A stretch of DNA of 64,000 bases from Streptomyces sp. AV19 (lineage in GTDB: Bacteria; Actinomycetota; Actinomycetes; Streptomycetales; Streptomycetaceae): NCBI RefSeq assembly GCF_015999245.1, contig NZ_JAEAMR010000007.1, positions 297,883-361,882 of the forward strand, read 5' to 3'. The position numbers were made by a program, and so were the translations under genes. Under the pieces are notes generated by a model. That model ran no database searches and had not been told where the DNA came from. It saw only the letters and a list, made by a program, of their open reading frames with translations. Of the stretch, positions 7,984-15,946 are shown in pieces; position 1 is the stretch's first letter, and each line of letters starts with the position of its first letter.

Positions 7984-8880
7984 TTAGGCGTCGATTCGAT
8001 TTGCGGAGCGCAGCCGGGCGAAGCTGCGGGAGAGCAGCCGCGACACGTGCATCTGGGACACCCCCAGCTCCGCGCTGATCTGTGACTGGGTCAGATTGCT
8101 GTAGTAGCGCAGCAGCAGGATGCGCTGCTCGCGCTCCGGCAGCTGGACGAGCAGGTGGCGCACGAGGTCGCGGTGCTCCACGCCGGCGAGCGCCGGGTCC
8201 TCGTAGCCGATGCGGTCCAGCAGGCCGGGCAGCCCGTCGCCCTCCTGCGCGGCTTCCAGCGAGGTCGCGTGGTACGAGCGTCCCGCCTCGATGCAGGCGA
8301 GCACCTCGTCCTCGCCGATCTTCAGCCGCTCGGCGATCTCGGCGGTGGTCGGCGAGCGTCCGTGCAGCACCGTGAGGTCCTCGGTGGCGCCGTTGACCTG
8401 CACCCACAGTTCGTGCAGCCGGCGCGGCACGTGCACCGTGCGCACGTTGTCGCGGAAGTAACGCTTGATCTCGCCGACGACGGTCGGCATCGCGAAAGTC
8501 GGGAACTGGACGCCCCGGTCGGGGTCGAACCGGTCGATCGCGTTGATGAGTCCGATGGTGCCGACCTGGATCACGTCCTCCATCGGCTCGTTGCGGCTGC
8601 GAAAACGCGCCGCCGCGTAGCGCACGAGCGGGAGGTTGGCCTCGATCAGGGCGGCGCGCACGCGGGCGTGTTCGGGGGTGCCCGGCTCCAGTCGGGAGAA
8701 CTCCTTGAAGAGCACCTGGGTCAGCGCCCTGGCGTCCGCGCCCCGGCTCTCCCGGGTCGGCGTCCCCGGGGCCTGCGGGGGGTTCTCTCCTGACGCCGTC
8801 TCCCCTGGTGCTGTCTCCTCTGACGCTGTACGGGCCGGCACGGTCACACCACCCTTCGCGGTCAGCTCCAGGGCACTCAT
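7984..8880 (-). CDS. sigF: SigB/SigF-family RNA polymerase sigma factor (SigF-like)
   Basis: An alternative sigma factor of 298 residues. An Ala/Thr/Gly-rich N-terminal extension of about 50 residues precedes region 2 ([53 protein letters not shown]). Region 3 starts at [11 protein letters not shown]. Region 4.2 contains [20 protein letters not shown]. It is strongly similar to the next gene downstream, and the two look like a tandem duplication within the stress and sporulation sigma family. SigF of streptomycetes acts late in spore maturation; that role is inferred from similarity and position. The gap of 212 bases to the downstream gene holds a candidate SigB-type promoter, so the two can be transcribed separately. 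Confidence 0.88.
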   Translation of the reverse strand: MSALELTAKGGVTVPARTASEETAPGETASGENPPQAPGTPTRESRGADARALTQVLFKEFSRLEPGTPEHARVRAALIEANLPLVRYAAARFRSRNEPMEDVIQVGTIGLINAIDRFDPDRGVQFPTFAMPTVVGEIKRYFRDNVRTVHVPRRLHELWVQVNGATEDLTVLHGRSPTTAEIAERLKIGEDEVLACIEAGRSYHATSLEAAQEGDGLPGLLDRIGYEDPALAGVEHRDLVRHLLVQLPEREQRILLLRYYSNLTQSQISAELGVSQMHVSRLLSRSFARLRSANRIDA

Positions 8881-8978
8881 CCGTCAAAAGCGGTCATAGC
8901 ATCACAAGACATGTCCACTGTGTGCAAGCACCGCATTACTCCGTGTTGAGCGTGGGGGTGGGGTGCCGAGCGGCACGC

Positions 8979-9014
8979 GCAACGGCCCCTTGCCATGGGG
9001 CAAGGGGCCGTTGC
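8979..9014 (-). terminator. Perfect 16-bp hairpin between the Dabb gene and sigF
   Basis: GCAACGGCCCCTTGCC (8979-8994) and its exact complement (8999-9014) enclose the loop ATGG. It lies 25 bases beyond the stop of the Dabb gene and upstream of sigF, so it should end the Dabb transcript. Confidence 0.85.
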
Positions 9015-9038
9015 GGAACGGAGGAGGGGAGCCGCGGC

Positions 9039-9332
9039 TCAGAACGGGTAGTCCGCGATCACCCACGTGGCGAACTCCCGCCACAGGGCGCCGGCCGCCC
9101 GGTGCGCCGGGTGGTCCAGATAACGCTGGAGGGCCTCGGCGTCCTCGACGGCGGAGTTGATGGCGAAGTCGTAGGCGATCGGCCGGTCCGACACGTTCCA
9201 GGCGCATTCCCAGAAGCGGAGCTCGGGGACGGCGTCGCCCAGCTTCCCGAACGCCTCCACACCGGCGAGCACCCGGGGGTCGTCGCGCTCGACTCCCTCG
9301 TTGAGCTTGAACAGGACGAGGTGACGGATCAC
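9039..9332 (-). CDS. Dabb-domain (stress-responsive A/B barrel) protein
   Basis: A 97-residue protein beginning MIRHLVLFKLNEGV, the standard first strand of the dimeric A+B barrel (Dabb, PF07876). It also shows the middle VSDRPIAYDFAINSAVEDAE and the closing HPAHRAAGALWREFA helix region. Some members are polyketide cyclases and most are uncharacterised; no active-site call is possible. It lies 28 bases downstream of a 54-residue membrane peptide gene on the same strand and may be co-transcribed with it. Confidence 0.83.
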   Translation of the reverse strand: MIRHLVLFKLNEGVERDDPRVLAGVEAFGKLGDAVPELRFWECAWNVSDRPIAYDFAINSAVEDAEALQRYLDHPAHRAAGALWREFATWVIADYPF

Positions 9333-9360
9333 TGTTCTGCCGCCTTCCGGGCCGCGGGAC

Positions 9361-9525
9361 TCAATTGATGAGCTGGGTCATGAACTCGCCGATGCTCTTG
9401 GCGGCGTCCGAGATCCCCTCGAAGCCTAGCTGCACGAGTTCGGCGGCCCGGGCGGGGGAGTGGATGATCGTGTATCCCACGAATACGACGAGGACCCAGA
9501 ATGTGACCTTCTTGGCCTGCGCCAT
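9361..9525 (-). CDS. Small single-TM protein (54 residues)
   Basis: This short reading frame starts at ATG 9525 with GGGAGG about ten bases upstream and ends at TGA 9361. The product begins MAQAKKVTFWVLVVFVGYTI, a lysine-flanked transmembrane or signal-anchor segment. An amphipathic tail, HSPARAAELVQLGF then EGISDAAKSIGEFMTQLIN, follows. Base use at third positions is coding-like. It is probably the first gene of a two-gene unit with the Dabb protein. The function is unknown. Confidence 0.65.
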   Translation of the reverse strand: MAQAKKVTFWVLVVFVGYTIIHSPARAAELVQLGFEGISDAAKSIGEFMTQLIN

Positions 9526-9836
9526 GACGTAACCGCCTCCCCGTCCGTCGTCGTCCCGTCGCCCGTCCCCCGGAGCGCTCGCGAGAGTCTAACCGCACGC
9601 ATGGACGAGCGATCATGCTCGATCGCGGCCCGTACTCACGCCGTCTTTAAGGACCTAAGGCCCTGCAAAGCGGGCCCTTCGCCCGCCGGTCCGCGGTATT
9701 CGGGGGCGGAGGATGGAGGAACGCCCGTTCGGATCTGGCAGGAATTCGAAGGGCGGGGACATGGATCCTCTCTGCGGGGTCCGGGCCGCGCGCTTCCCCC
9801 CTGACTGCGGCCCGAACTCGGAGGCCGTGTCCGCAT

Positions 9837-9875
9837 GGGGGGAAGCGGCTTGTCCCCCCGATGCCGCTTCCCCCC
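9837..9875. repeat. Inverted repeat, 13-bp perfect stem
   Basis: GGGGGGAAGCGGC (9837-9849) pairs exactly with GCCGCTTCCCCCC (9863-9875) around a 13-base loop. It lies upstream of two divergent genes rather than after a gene, so it is not an obvious protein-gene terminator. Confidence 0.8.
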
Positions 9876-9887
9876 TCCTGCGTCAGC

Positions 9888-9940
9888 CGGAGCCCCGGCT
9901 CCGAACCGTTTCGCGCACTTGGTTCGGAGTCGGGGCTCCG
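9888..9940. repeat. Inverted repeat, 20-bp stem
   Basis: The arm at 9888-9907 (CGGAGCCCCGGCTCCGAACC) and the arm at 9921-9940 are complementary at 19 of 20 positions; the one exception can form a G-U pair. The loop is 13 bases. It begins 13 bases after the preceding hairpin. Confidence 0.8.
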
Positions 9941-10164
9941 TGCTTTTCCGGTGGCCCCGTTCCGGCCCGCGATTTCCCTAACTCCGATGAACTCTGGGTC
10001 TGTTGAGGTGAGAAGCGCCCATGCCCGGGGCACCAGAAAGGCACACGGCCCGAGGCGTTCCCCCGGCTTCCGGGGCCGGCCGTCCCGGTGCGTGCGAGCG
10101 GCCCCCGTGGGGCAGACCTGTGTCCCGGGGCGGCGGATCAGTGAGGGAGAACGGTGAGGTTCGC

Positions 10165-10545
10165 ATGGGCGGGTACGAGCTCGCCTTCACCATGCGGGAG
10201 CGTGTGGCGGGGGGAGCGATCACCATTGAACTGGTGGGAGAGATCGACATCATGGCGGAGCAGGAACTGGCTCCGCGCATCGAGGCGTTGGCCGGCCGGC
10301 GCCGCGCCGACCTCGTCATCGACCTGCGAGGAGTGACGTTTCTGGACGCGAGCGGACTGCGCCTGCTGCTCCGGGCGCGGAACCGGGCGGTGCGCGGCGG
10401 CGGCCGGCTGCGCGTGGTGCGGGGCGGGCCCCGGGTCGCCAAGGTGATCCGGATCGTCCGGCTGGAGACCGCGTTCAGCTGGCTGGACGTGCCGCCGGGC
10501 GCCGATGTGGCGTGCGGCCCGCGGGACGGGAGCGTGCCGGCGTAG
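10165..10545 (+). CDS. STAS-domain anti-sigma factor antagonist
   Basis: A 126-residue protein consisting of one STAS domain. The core pattern is ELVGEIDIMAEQELAPRIEA, then LVIDLRGVTFLDASGLRLLL. The serine in DASG (residue 63) is the usual phosphorylation site by which anti-sigma kinases switch such proteins off. ATG at 10165 is chosen because GTGAGG lies 5 bases upstream; a GTG at 10141 is possible. Unphosphorylated, it would sequester an anti-sigma factor. Two SigF-family genes lie within 3.5 kb, but no kinase gene is present here, so the partner is inferred only. Confidence 0.85.
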   Translation: MGGYELAFTMRERVAGGAITIELVGEIDIMAEQELAPRIEALAGRRRADLVIDLRGVTFLDASGLRLLLRARNRAVRGGGRLRVVRGGPRVAKVIRIVRLETAFSWLDVPPGADVACGPRDGSVPA

Positions 10546-10737
10546 GCGCGCCCTTCACACGTCGGACGGGCTGCCACCGGCCCGCCCGGCGCCGGCCTCG
10601 CCAAGTGGCTCGCGGCCGGAGGTCTCCTCGCCCTGCTCGGTCACCTGTGCGCGCGCTCGCCCTCACCGCCGCGGCGGCGCCCGGCGGACCCGCCGAAGCA
10701 CCGTCAGCCGTCCGGGCACCGGGCGTCCGGGAAACGG

Positions 10738-10772
10738 CCGAGGGCCCGACCTGGTTCAGGTCGGGCCCTCGG
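10738..10772 (-). terminator. Terminator after tRNA-Ser(CGA)
   Basis: A perfect 15-bp stem, CCGAGGGCCCGACCT with its complement, surrounds the loop GGTTC. It starts 9 bases beyond the tRNA 3' end on the minus strand. Confidence 0.85.
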
Positions 10773-10780
10773 GTGAAGAG

Positions 10781-10868
10781 CGGTAGCGGAGGGATTTGAA
10801 CCCTCGGTGAGGTGTTGCCCCACACTCGCTTTCGAGGCGAGCTCCTTCGGCCGCTCGGACACGCTACC
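10781..10868 (-). tRNA. tRNA-Ser (CGA)
   Basis: On the minus strand the acceptor GGTAGCG at the 5' end pairs with CGCTACC at the 3' end, with discriminator G. The anticodon arm is CTCGC, loop CTCGAAA, GCGAG, giving anticodon CGA for codon TCG. A long variable arm (TGTGGGGCAACACCTCACC region) marks it as a class II serine tRNA. The length is 88 nt and CCA is not encoded. Confidence 0.95.
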
Positions 10869-10937
10869 GAGAGGAAGCTTAGCGGACGATGGGCCGTGCT
10901 CCGAAATCGGTTCCCGGAAGAGGGGGCCGAGGGGTGG

Positions 10938-11420
10938 TCAGCGGTCGCGGAAGAAGCGGGTGAGGAGCGCGGAGCACTCGTCCGCGAGGACCCCGGAGAC
11001 CACCTCGGGGCGGTGGTTGAGACGCCGGTCACGCACGACGTCCCACAGCGAGCCGGCCGCCCCGGCCTTCTCGTCGACCGCGCCGTAGACGACACGGTCC
11101 AGGCGGGAGAGGACGATGGCCCCCGCGCACATGGTGCACGGCTCCAGGGTGACCACCAGGGTGCAGCCGGACAGCCGCCACTCGCCGACGGCGCGGGCGG
11201 CCTCGCGGATGGCGAGCACCTCCGCGTGCCCGGTCGGGTCGCCGGTGGCCTCGCGTTCGTTGCGGCCCCGGCCGATGACGGTGCCGTCCGGGGCCAGGAC
11301 GACGGCCCCGACCGGGACGTCGCCGGTGGCGGGGGCCCGCTCGGCCTCCTCCAGGGCGGCGCGCATGGGCGCCTGCCAGGGGGCGCGGACGGGGTCGGGG
11401 CCGGGGTTGGCGTCGTTCAT
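10938..11420 (-). CDS. tadA: tRNA adenosine(34) deaminase TadA
   Basis: A zinc deaminase that converts A34 to inosine in tRNA-Arg(ACG). The 160-residue protein has the zinc and catalytic motif HAEVLA (His65, Glu67) and the second ligand motif EPCTMCAGA (Cys95, Cys98). These and the RNA-binding region around the C-terminus match TadA rather than free-cytidine deaminases. The adjacent upstream gene on the same strand, 34 bases away, encodes the protein usually found beside tadA in actinomycetes. The substrate is inferred from family and context. Confidence 0.9.
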   Translation of the reverse strand: MNDANPGPDPVRAPWQAPMRAALEEAERAPATGDVPVGAVVLAPDGTVIGRGRNEREATGDPTGHAEVLAIREAARAVGEWRLSGCTLVVTLEPCTMCAGAIVLSRLDRVVYGAVDEKAGAAGSLWDVVRDRRLNHRPEVVSGVLADECSALLTRFFRDR

Positions 11421-11454
11421 GGGACCAGTGTGGGCGAGGCGGCCCCGGGGGCGG

Positions 11455-11979
11455 TCAGCGGACGGCCTCCAGGACCTCGGTGCAGCCCAGCGCGTCGGCG
11501 ATCTCGCCCAGGGCGTCCCCGTCCAGGGCGAGGAGCTGCCTCTCGCCCACCCCGACGTCGTCGAGGAGGCGGGAGTCGCCCAGCGGGCCGCTCGGCACCG
11601 CTTCCTCGGCCTCGGGCTCCTCCTCGCGCTCCTCGGCCTCGGGCTCGCCGTCCTCCGTGCCGTCGAGGTCGAGGGTGTCGAGGTCGTCGTCCTCGCCCTT
11701 GTCCCGGCCGAGCAGCTCGTCGACGAGCAGGGCGCCGTAGGAGCTGCGGGCGGCGGAGGTGGCGTCCGAGATGAAGACGCGGGGGTCCTCGTCGCCGTCC
11801 ACCCGGATGATGCCGAACCAGGCGTCCTCCTGCTCGATGAGCACCAGGACCGGGTTGTCGTCGACCGCGGCCTCGCGGGCCAGGTCGGCGAGATCGGTCA
11901 GGGTCTCCACATTGTCGAGGTCTGTGTCGCTCGCTTGCCACCCGTCGTCGGAGCGCGCGAGCAATGCGGCGAAGTACAC
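11455..11979 (-). CDS. TadA-associated conserved actinobacterial protein
   Basis: A 174-residue protein of the family found next to tadA in actinomycetes (tRNA adenosine deaminase-associated protein). The conserved core starts VYFAALLARSDDGWQASDTD and continues VLVLIEQEDAWFGIIRVDG, then RSSYGALLVDELLG. A very acidic linker (EDDDLDTLDLDGTEDGEPEA onward) separates it from a C-terminal segment LALDGDALGEIADALGCTEV. I place the start at GTG 11979, where GGGAGA lies 6 bases upstream; an ATG at 12000 has no visible ribosome-binding site. The molecular function is unknown; co-transcription with tadA suggests a role tied to that enzyme. Confidence 0.82.
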   Translation of the reverse strand: MYFAALLARSDDGWQASDTDLDNVETLTDLADLAREAAVDDNPVLVLIEQEDAWFGIIRVDGDEDPRVFISDATSAARSSYGALLVDELLGRDKGEDDDLDTLDLDGTEDGEPEAEEREEEPEAEEAVPSGPLGDSRLLDDVGVGERQLLALDGDALGEIADALGCTEVLEAVR

Positions 11980-12166
11980 CGTGACTCTCCCACTGGTCAT
12001 AGGCGGTGCCGGGCCGGACGGGGACAGCACCCCGCCCACTCGGAATCGTGGCAGAAACCCGGCCGTTGCGAGAGGTCTTCCGCGCTGCGTCGTGCAGTAG
12101 TCCGAGAGATGTGGCTCACCCGGCGGCCGGGCCGCAGCCATCCGGGCGCCCGCCGGGACGGGCCCG

Positions 12167-12379
12167 TCACCACCGGAACGTACGCATCCGCATCTGCTGG
12201 CGCATCCGGGCGGCTCTCGCCCTGCGCGGCTGCACCCGGTCGCGCAGCTCGCGTGCCTCGTTCAGCTCACGGAGGAACTGCGCGCGCCTGCGCCGTCGCT
12301 CCGCGTCGCCGTCCACGGGCGCCTCCGGCCCGCCGGAGCCCTCGGGGGGCTCCGCGTCTCGTCCGTCACGGTCGGCCAT
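12167..12379 (-). CDS. Small basic protein, conserved-looking, unknown function
   Basis: A 70-residue protein starting [17 protein letters not shown]. The acidic N-terminal half is followed by an Arg-rich helical half ([20 protein letters not shown], then [21 protein letters not shown]). GAGGTGG lies nine bases upstream of ATG 12379. The basic helical end could bind nucleic acid or ribosomes; that is a guess from composition. It is divergent from upp. Confidence 0.6.
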   Translation of the reverse strand: MADRDGRDAEPPEGSGGPEAPVDGDAERRRRRAQFLRELNEARELRDRVQPRRARAARMRQQMRMRTFRW

Positions 12380-12517
12380 GGGCAGCACCACCTCGTGCCG
12401 AGGTCCTCGCCCGGCGGGGCGCACCGGGCGTACGTGCCCACTTTCCCCCTAAGTGGTGGTTTGATGCCACCGTGCGGCCGGGAGCCGGTGTCCGAAAGCT
12501 CGGTTAATGTCGTTGTC

Positions 12518-13153
12518 ATGCGGATCCACGTCGTCGACCACCCGCTGGTGGCGCACAAACTCACCACGCTGCGCGACAAGCGCACCGATTCCCCCACGTT
12601 CCGGCGGCTCGCCGACGAGCTGGTCACCCTGCTCGCCTACGAGGCGACGCGTGATGTGCGGACCGAGCAGGTCGACATCGAGTCGCCGGTCACCGCGACC
12701 ACCGGCGTCAAGCTGTCGCACCCGCGGCCGCTGGTCGTGCCGATCCTGCGGGCGGGCCTGGGCATGCTCGACGGCATGGTCCGCCTGCTGCCCACGGCCG
12801 AGGTCGGCTTCCTGGGCATGATCCGCAACGAGGAGACCCTCAAGGCGGAGACCTACGCGACGCGCATGCCGGACGACCTCTCCGGCCGCCAGGTGTACGT
12901 CCTCGACCCGATGCTGGCCACCGGCGGCACCCTCGTCGCGGCGATCAACGAGCTGATCACCCGCGGCGCGGACGACGTCACGGCGATCTGCCTGCTCGCC
13001 GCCCCGGAGGGCGTCGAGGTCATGGAGCGCGAGCTGGCGGGCGCGCCGGTGACCGTGGTCACCGCCTCGGTGGACGAGCGCCTCAACGAGGACGGCTACA
13101 TCGTCCCGGGTCTCGGCGACGCGGGCGACCGCATGTACGGGACGGCAGGCTGA
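12518..13153 (+). CDS. upp: Uracil phosphoribosyltransferase
   Basis: A pyrimidine salvage enzyme that makes UMP from uracil and PRPP in the cytoplasm. The 211-residue protein begins [20 protein letters not shown], as in bacterial Upp. It carries [13 protein letters not shown], the PRPP-binding loop [10 protein letters not shown] and the uracil-binding C-terminus [18 protein letters not shown] 12518 matches the family start; in-frame starts further upstream add unrelated residues. It stands alone between divergent and convergent minus-strand genes. Confidence 0.95.
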   Translation: MRIHVVDHPLVAHKLTTLRDKRTDSPTFRRLADELVTLLAYEATRDVRTEQVDIESPVTATTGVKLSHPRPLVVPILRAGLGMLDGMVRLLPTAEVGFLGMIRNEETLKAETYATRMPDDLSGRQVYVLDPMLATGGTLVAAINELITRGADDVTAICLLAAPEGVEVMERELAGAPVTVVTASVDERLNEDGYIVPGLGDAGDRMYGTAG

Positions 13154-13157
13154 CCCG

Positions 13158-13823
13158 TCAGCACTTGGCGGCACCCCCGGAGGGCGTGGACGCCGGCGGG
13201 GTGGCCGCCGGCCGGGGGCTCGTGCCCTTCCGGGGTGCGAGCTCCTTGAACCCGGCGCCGATGATCAGGTCGATCTCCTCGCCCTTGCGGACGTCGCTCT
13301 TGACCTCCGCGCCCTCCACCTGTTCCTGGAGCACGCGCATCGCCGTGTCGGTGTCCTCCGGGGCGCCCAGCAGCAGCGCCGCGCCGTTCACGTTCTTGTC
13401 GTAGGGCGCCGGGGCGTTGCCCACCTTGCCGATGCGGAAGCCGCGCTGCTTGAGCTCGTCCGCGGTGGTCTTGGCGAGGCCGCTGCGCGGCGTGGCGTTG
13501 TAGACGTTGACGGTGATGTCGGCGGGCCCGGGGAGCTGCTCGCGCGGGGCGCCGTGGCTGGCCGCCCGTGCGTCGGTCTGGTCGCCGTGGGCGGCCTTGC
13601 CGCAGTCGCCGTTCTTCCGGGCCGCCTGCGGGGAGCCCCCGCCGCCGCCCGAGAAGGCATCGACGAGCTGGAGCGTCCCCCAGCCACCCAGCCCCAGGAC
13701 GGCCACCGCGGCAACGGCGGCGAGCACGATCCTTTTCGGGCTCCTCGGCCGGCGCATGTGCGGGAAGCGACGGCCCGTGACGCGATACTTTCCGCCCATG
13801 CCAGGAGGGGTGAGCATGCTCAT
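13158..13823 (-). CDS. LytR C-terminal (LytR_C) domain membrane protein
   Basis: A 221-residue protein. A cytoplasmic N-terminus (MSMLTPPGMGGKYRVTGRRF) leads into one transmembrane segment (IVLAAVAAVAVLGLGGWGTL). A Gly/Ala-rich linker and an outer LytR_C domain follow (ITVNVYNATPRSGLAKTTAD, then GFRIGKVGNAPAPYD). It lacks the catalytic LytR-CpsA-Psr domain, so it is not itself a wall-polymer ligase. The last residues are low-complexity Ser/Thr/Pro. It converges on upp with only 4 bases between the stops. Confidence 0.85.
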   Translation of the reverse strand: MSMLTPPGMGGKYRVTGRRFPHMRRPRSPKRIVLAAVAAVAVLGLGGWGTLQLVDAFSGGGGGSPQAARKNGDCGKAAHGDQTDARAASHGAPREQLPGPADITVNVYNATPRSGLAKTTADELKQRGFRIGKVGNAPAPYDKNVNGAALLLGAPEDTDTAMRVLQEQVEGAEVKSDVRKGEEIDLIIGAGFKELAPRKGTSPRPAATPPASTPSGGAAKC

Positions 13824-13959
13824 GGGCGCAGCGTAGTGCGGGCGGGGGCCGGTGCCTACTAGATGATCAACGGTTGCGCGGACCCCAACCCAAAAGGGCC
13901 AATACCAGCCGTAAACCGCCGTGATGTCAGGGACGTGGGGCCATGGACGGGCCCGCTGG

Positions 13960-14256
13960 TCAGTCCAGTTCGAGCACGCGTGCGTGCAGGACCTGGCGCT
14001 GCTGGAGCGCGGCGCGGACCGCGCGGTGCAGGCCGTCCTCCAGATAGAGGTCGCCCTGCCACTTCACGACGTGGGCGAAGAGGTCGCCGTAGAAGGTCGA
14101 GTCCTCCGCGAGCAGCGTTTCGAGGTCGAGCTGCTGCTTGGTGGTCACCAGCTGGTCCAGGCGTACCGGGCGCGGGGCGACGTCCGCCCACTGGCGGGTG
14201 CTTTCCCGGCCGTGGTCGGGGTACGGCCGACCGTTTCCGATGCGCTTGAAGATCAC
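13960..14256 (-). CDS. Conserved actinobacterial protein, 98 residues
   Basis: A soluble protein starting MIFKRIGNGRPYPDHGREST and ending HRAVRAALQQRQVLHARVLE. The composition and GDLYLEDGLHRAVRAA region are ordinary for a folded domain. I recognise it as a family common in streptomycetes, sometimes labelled an antitoxin-like protein. No toxin gene lies beside it and I would not rely on that label. The function is unknown. Confidence 0.7.
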   Translation of the reverse strand: MIFKRIGNGRPYPDHGRESTRQWADVAPRPVRLDQLVTTKQQLDLETLLAEDSTFYGDLFAHVVKWQGDLYLEDGLHRAVRAALQQRQVLHARVLELD

Positions 14257-14393
14257 ACGGAAAGCCTACCGGGCCCGCGGCTCCCGGCGCAGCCATGGCG
14301 CGGTAGTCGGAAGGCGACAATCGGCCGCAAACCGGGAGCCGGCCGGCGGCGGGGGCGGTTGTGCACAGGCTGTGGACCGGCGGCCTGTGGCCG

Positions 14394-14987
14394 TCAGCCC
14401 TTCTTCGCCTTGGCCGCCCGTTTCGCCTCCTGCTTGTACGCGCGCACCTCGGCCAGCGAGTCGGGTCCGGTGATGTCGGCGACCGAACGGCGGCTGCCCT
14501 CCTCGCCGTACGGGCCCGCCGCGGCGCGCCAGCCCTCCGGCCGCACCCCGAGCTGCTTGCCCAGGAGGGCCAGGAAGATCCGGGCCTTCTGCTTGCCGAA
14601 TCCGGGCAGGTCCTCCAGCCGGGCCAGCAGCTCCCGGCCGGTGCCGGCGTCCTGCCACAGCGCGGTGACGTCGCCGTCGTAGTGCTCGACGAGGTACCGG
14701 CACAGCAACTGCACCCGCTTGGCCATGGCCGCCGGGTAGCGGTGCACGGCGGGCTTCCGCGCGCACAACTCCTCGAACGCCTCGGGGTCGTGGGCGGCGA
14801 TCTCGTGGGCGTCCAGGTCGTCGCGGCCGAGGCGCCGCGCGATGGTGTACGGGCCGGTGAAGGCCCACTCCATGGGGATCTGCTGGTCCAGCAGCATCCC
14901 GGTCAGCGCCGCCAGCGGGCTGCGCGAGAGCAGCGCGTCGGCCTCGGGCTGCTGGGCGAGCCGCAGGGGGTGCGCGGTGACGTCCAT
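14394..14987 (-). CDS. HhH-GPD base-excision DNA repair family protein
   Basis: A 197-residue protein starting MDVTAHPLRLAQQPEADALL. The segment SPLAALTGMLLDQQIPMEWA resembles the first part of the HhH-GPD fold. The helix-hairpin-helix is LEDLPGFGKQKARIFLALLG. The usual catalytic Asp of glycosylases would lie after this hairpin; only ADITG near the C-terminus is a candidate, so activity is uncertain. It belongs to an uncharacterised actinobacterial HhH-GPD family. ATG 14987 is preferred over an in-frame start at 15023 because the family signature begins there. A Lys/Arg tail closes it. Confidence 0.78.
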   Translation of the reverse strand: MDVTAHPLRLAQQPEADALLSRSPLAALTGMLLDQQIPMEWAFTGPYTIARRLGRDDLDAHEIAAHDPEAFEELCARKPAVHRYPAAMAKRVQLLCRYLVEHYDGDVTALWQDAGTGRELLARLEDLPGFGKQKARIFLALLGKQLGVRPEGWRAAAGPYGEEGSRRSVADITGPDSLAEVRAYKQEAKRAAKAKKG

Positions 14988-15024
14988 GGCACCGATGATC
15001 CCTCCGGGCCGGTTCCGCCGCACG

Positions 15025-15777
15025 TCACGCCAGGTCGGTGAGCCGCCGCTCCACGGCCTTGGGGTCGCGGCGCCACTCCTCCCCGAGCTGTTCGGCGAAG
15101 GGGTCGGGGAAGATCTCCTGCGTGTCGGCCTCGACGCCCTCGATGATGGCCCGGGCCACGTCGGCGGTGGTCGCGCGGGGGAACTCGGCCATGCGGGGGA
15201 GGGCGTTCGCGGCCAGCCGCAGCATGTCGGTGTCGACCGGGCCGGGGTAGACCGCGTGCACGGCGATGCCGCGCGGGGCGAGGTCCGGCCGGACGGCCTG
15301 CGTCAGCGCGTTGAGCGCGGCCTTCGAGGCGGGGTAGCCGCCCATGGACGGCGTCCCGCCGAAGGCGCCGACGCTGATGACGTTGACCACGGCGCCGCCG
15401 CCGTTGCGCTCGACGACGGGCGCGAAGGCGCGCAGGACGCGCAGCGTCCCCAGCCAGTTGGTGTTCATGACCGTCTCGACGTCCCTGAGGTCCATCTCCA
15501 GCAGGTGGCCCATCACGTGCACGCCCGCGTTGTTGACCAGGAGCGTCACGTCGGGGGCGGTCAGGGCGGCGGAGGTGACGGAGGTGGGGTCGGTGATGTC
15601 CAGGGCGAGCGGGCGGATCCGCTCCGGGTCCCGGGCGGTCACCGCCGCCAGCGTCCCGGGGTCCCGCGCGCCCGCGTGGACCCGTGCCGCGCCGCGTTCC
15701 AGGAAGGCGGTGACGAGGGCGCTGCCGATGCCGCGGTTGGCGCCGGTGACGAGGACGACGGCGTTCTGGACGCGCAT
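15025..15777 (-). CDS. Short-chain dehydrogenase/reductase
   Basis: A 250-residue NAD(P)-dependent oxidoreductase of the classical SDR type. The cofactor motif TGANRGIG lies at residues 11-18 and NNAG near residue 82. The catalytic serine is in VNVISVGAFGG and the YPASK motif lies near residue 147. The Arg in AGARD at the end of strand 2 suggests NADP preference. It is divergent from the epoxide-hydrolase-like gene. A pair of repeats in the gap (15876-15921) may control both. The substrate is unknown. Confidence 0.86.
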   Translation of the reverse strand: MRVQNAVVLVTGANRGIGSALVTAFLERGAARVHAGARDPGTLAAVTARDPERIRPLALDITDPTSVTSAALTAPDVTLLVNNAGVHVMGHLLEMDLRDVETVMNTNWLGTLRVLRAFAPVVERNGGGAVVNVISVGAFGGTPSMGGYPASKAALNALTQAVRPDLAPRGIAVHAVYPGPVDTDMLRLAANALPRMAEFPRATTADVARAIIEGVEADTQEIFPDPFAEQLGEEWRRDPKAVERRLTDLA

Positions 15778-15875
15778 GGGGGGCTCCTGGGATGTCGGTG
15801 CCTGCAGTGGTACCCGGCGGGAGCGGGGAGGTCACGGGCTTCGCCCGGATGACGGCGCCCTGGTGCGAGATTGTG

Positions 15876-15921
15876 TAGAGCGTTCGGTCCAGTGCGTGCT
15901 ACGGTCTGAGTAGAACGTTCG
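15876..15921. promoter_or_regulatory. Direct repeats TAG(A)RCGTTCG in a divergent promoter region
   Basis: TAGAGCGTTCG (15876-15886) and TAGAACGTTCG (15911-15921) match at 10 of 11 positions and lie 35 bp apart. The second contains the palindrome GAACGTTC. They lie between the SDR and hydrolase genes, 26 bases before the hydrolase start. Confidence 0.45.
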
Positions 15922-15946
15922 CTACAGGGCTGTTGGGGGAGAAACC

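Larger units (their letters stand above)
9526..10164. other. 640-base gap between divergent genes, with two strong hairpins
   Basis: No convincing gene is visible between the 54-residue membrane protein (minus strand) and the STAS gene (plus strand). A frame from 9713 to 10006 exists but crosses both hairpins and has no family features. The stretch contains two consecutive long inverted repeats (9837-9875 and 9888-9940) listed separately. An undetected RNA gene is possible. Confidence 0.5.

Noticed and set aside
9713..10006. A 97-codon frame in the gap upstream of the STAS gene
   Set aside because: It runs through both strong hairpins and shows no family-like or secondary-structure pattern. 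Its only support is a weak GGGCGGGG before an internal ATG.
13960..14256. Toxin-antitoxin system
   Set aside because: The small protein has sometimes been labelled antitoxin-like, but there is no adjacent toxin-sized partner and no operon structure typical of such pairs.
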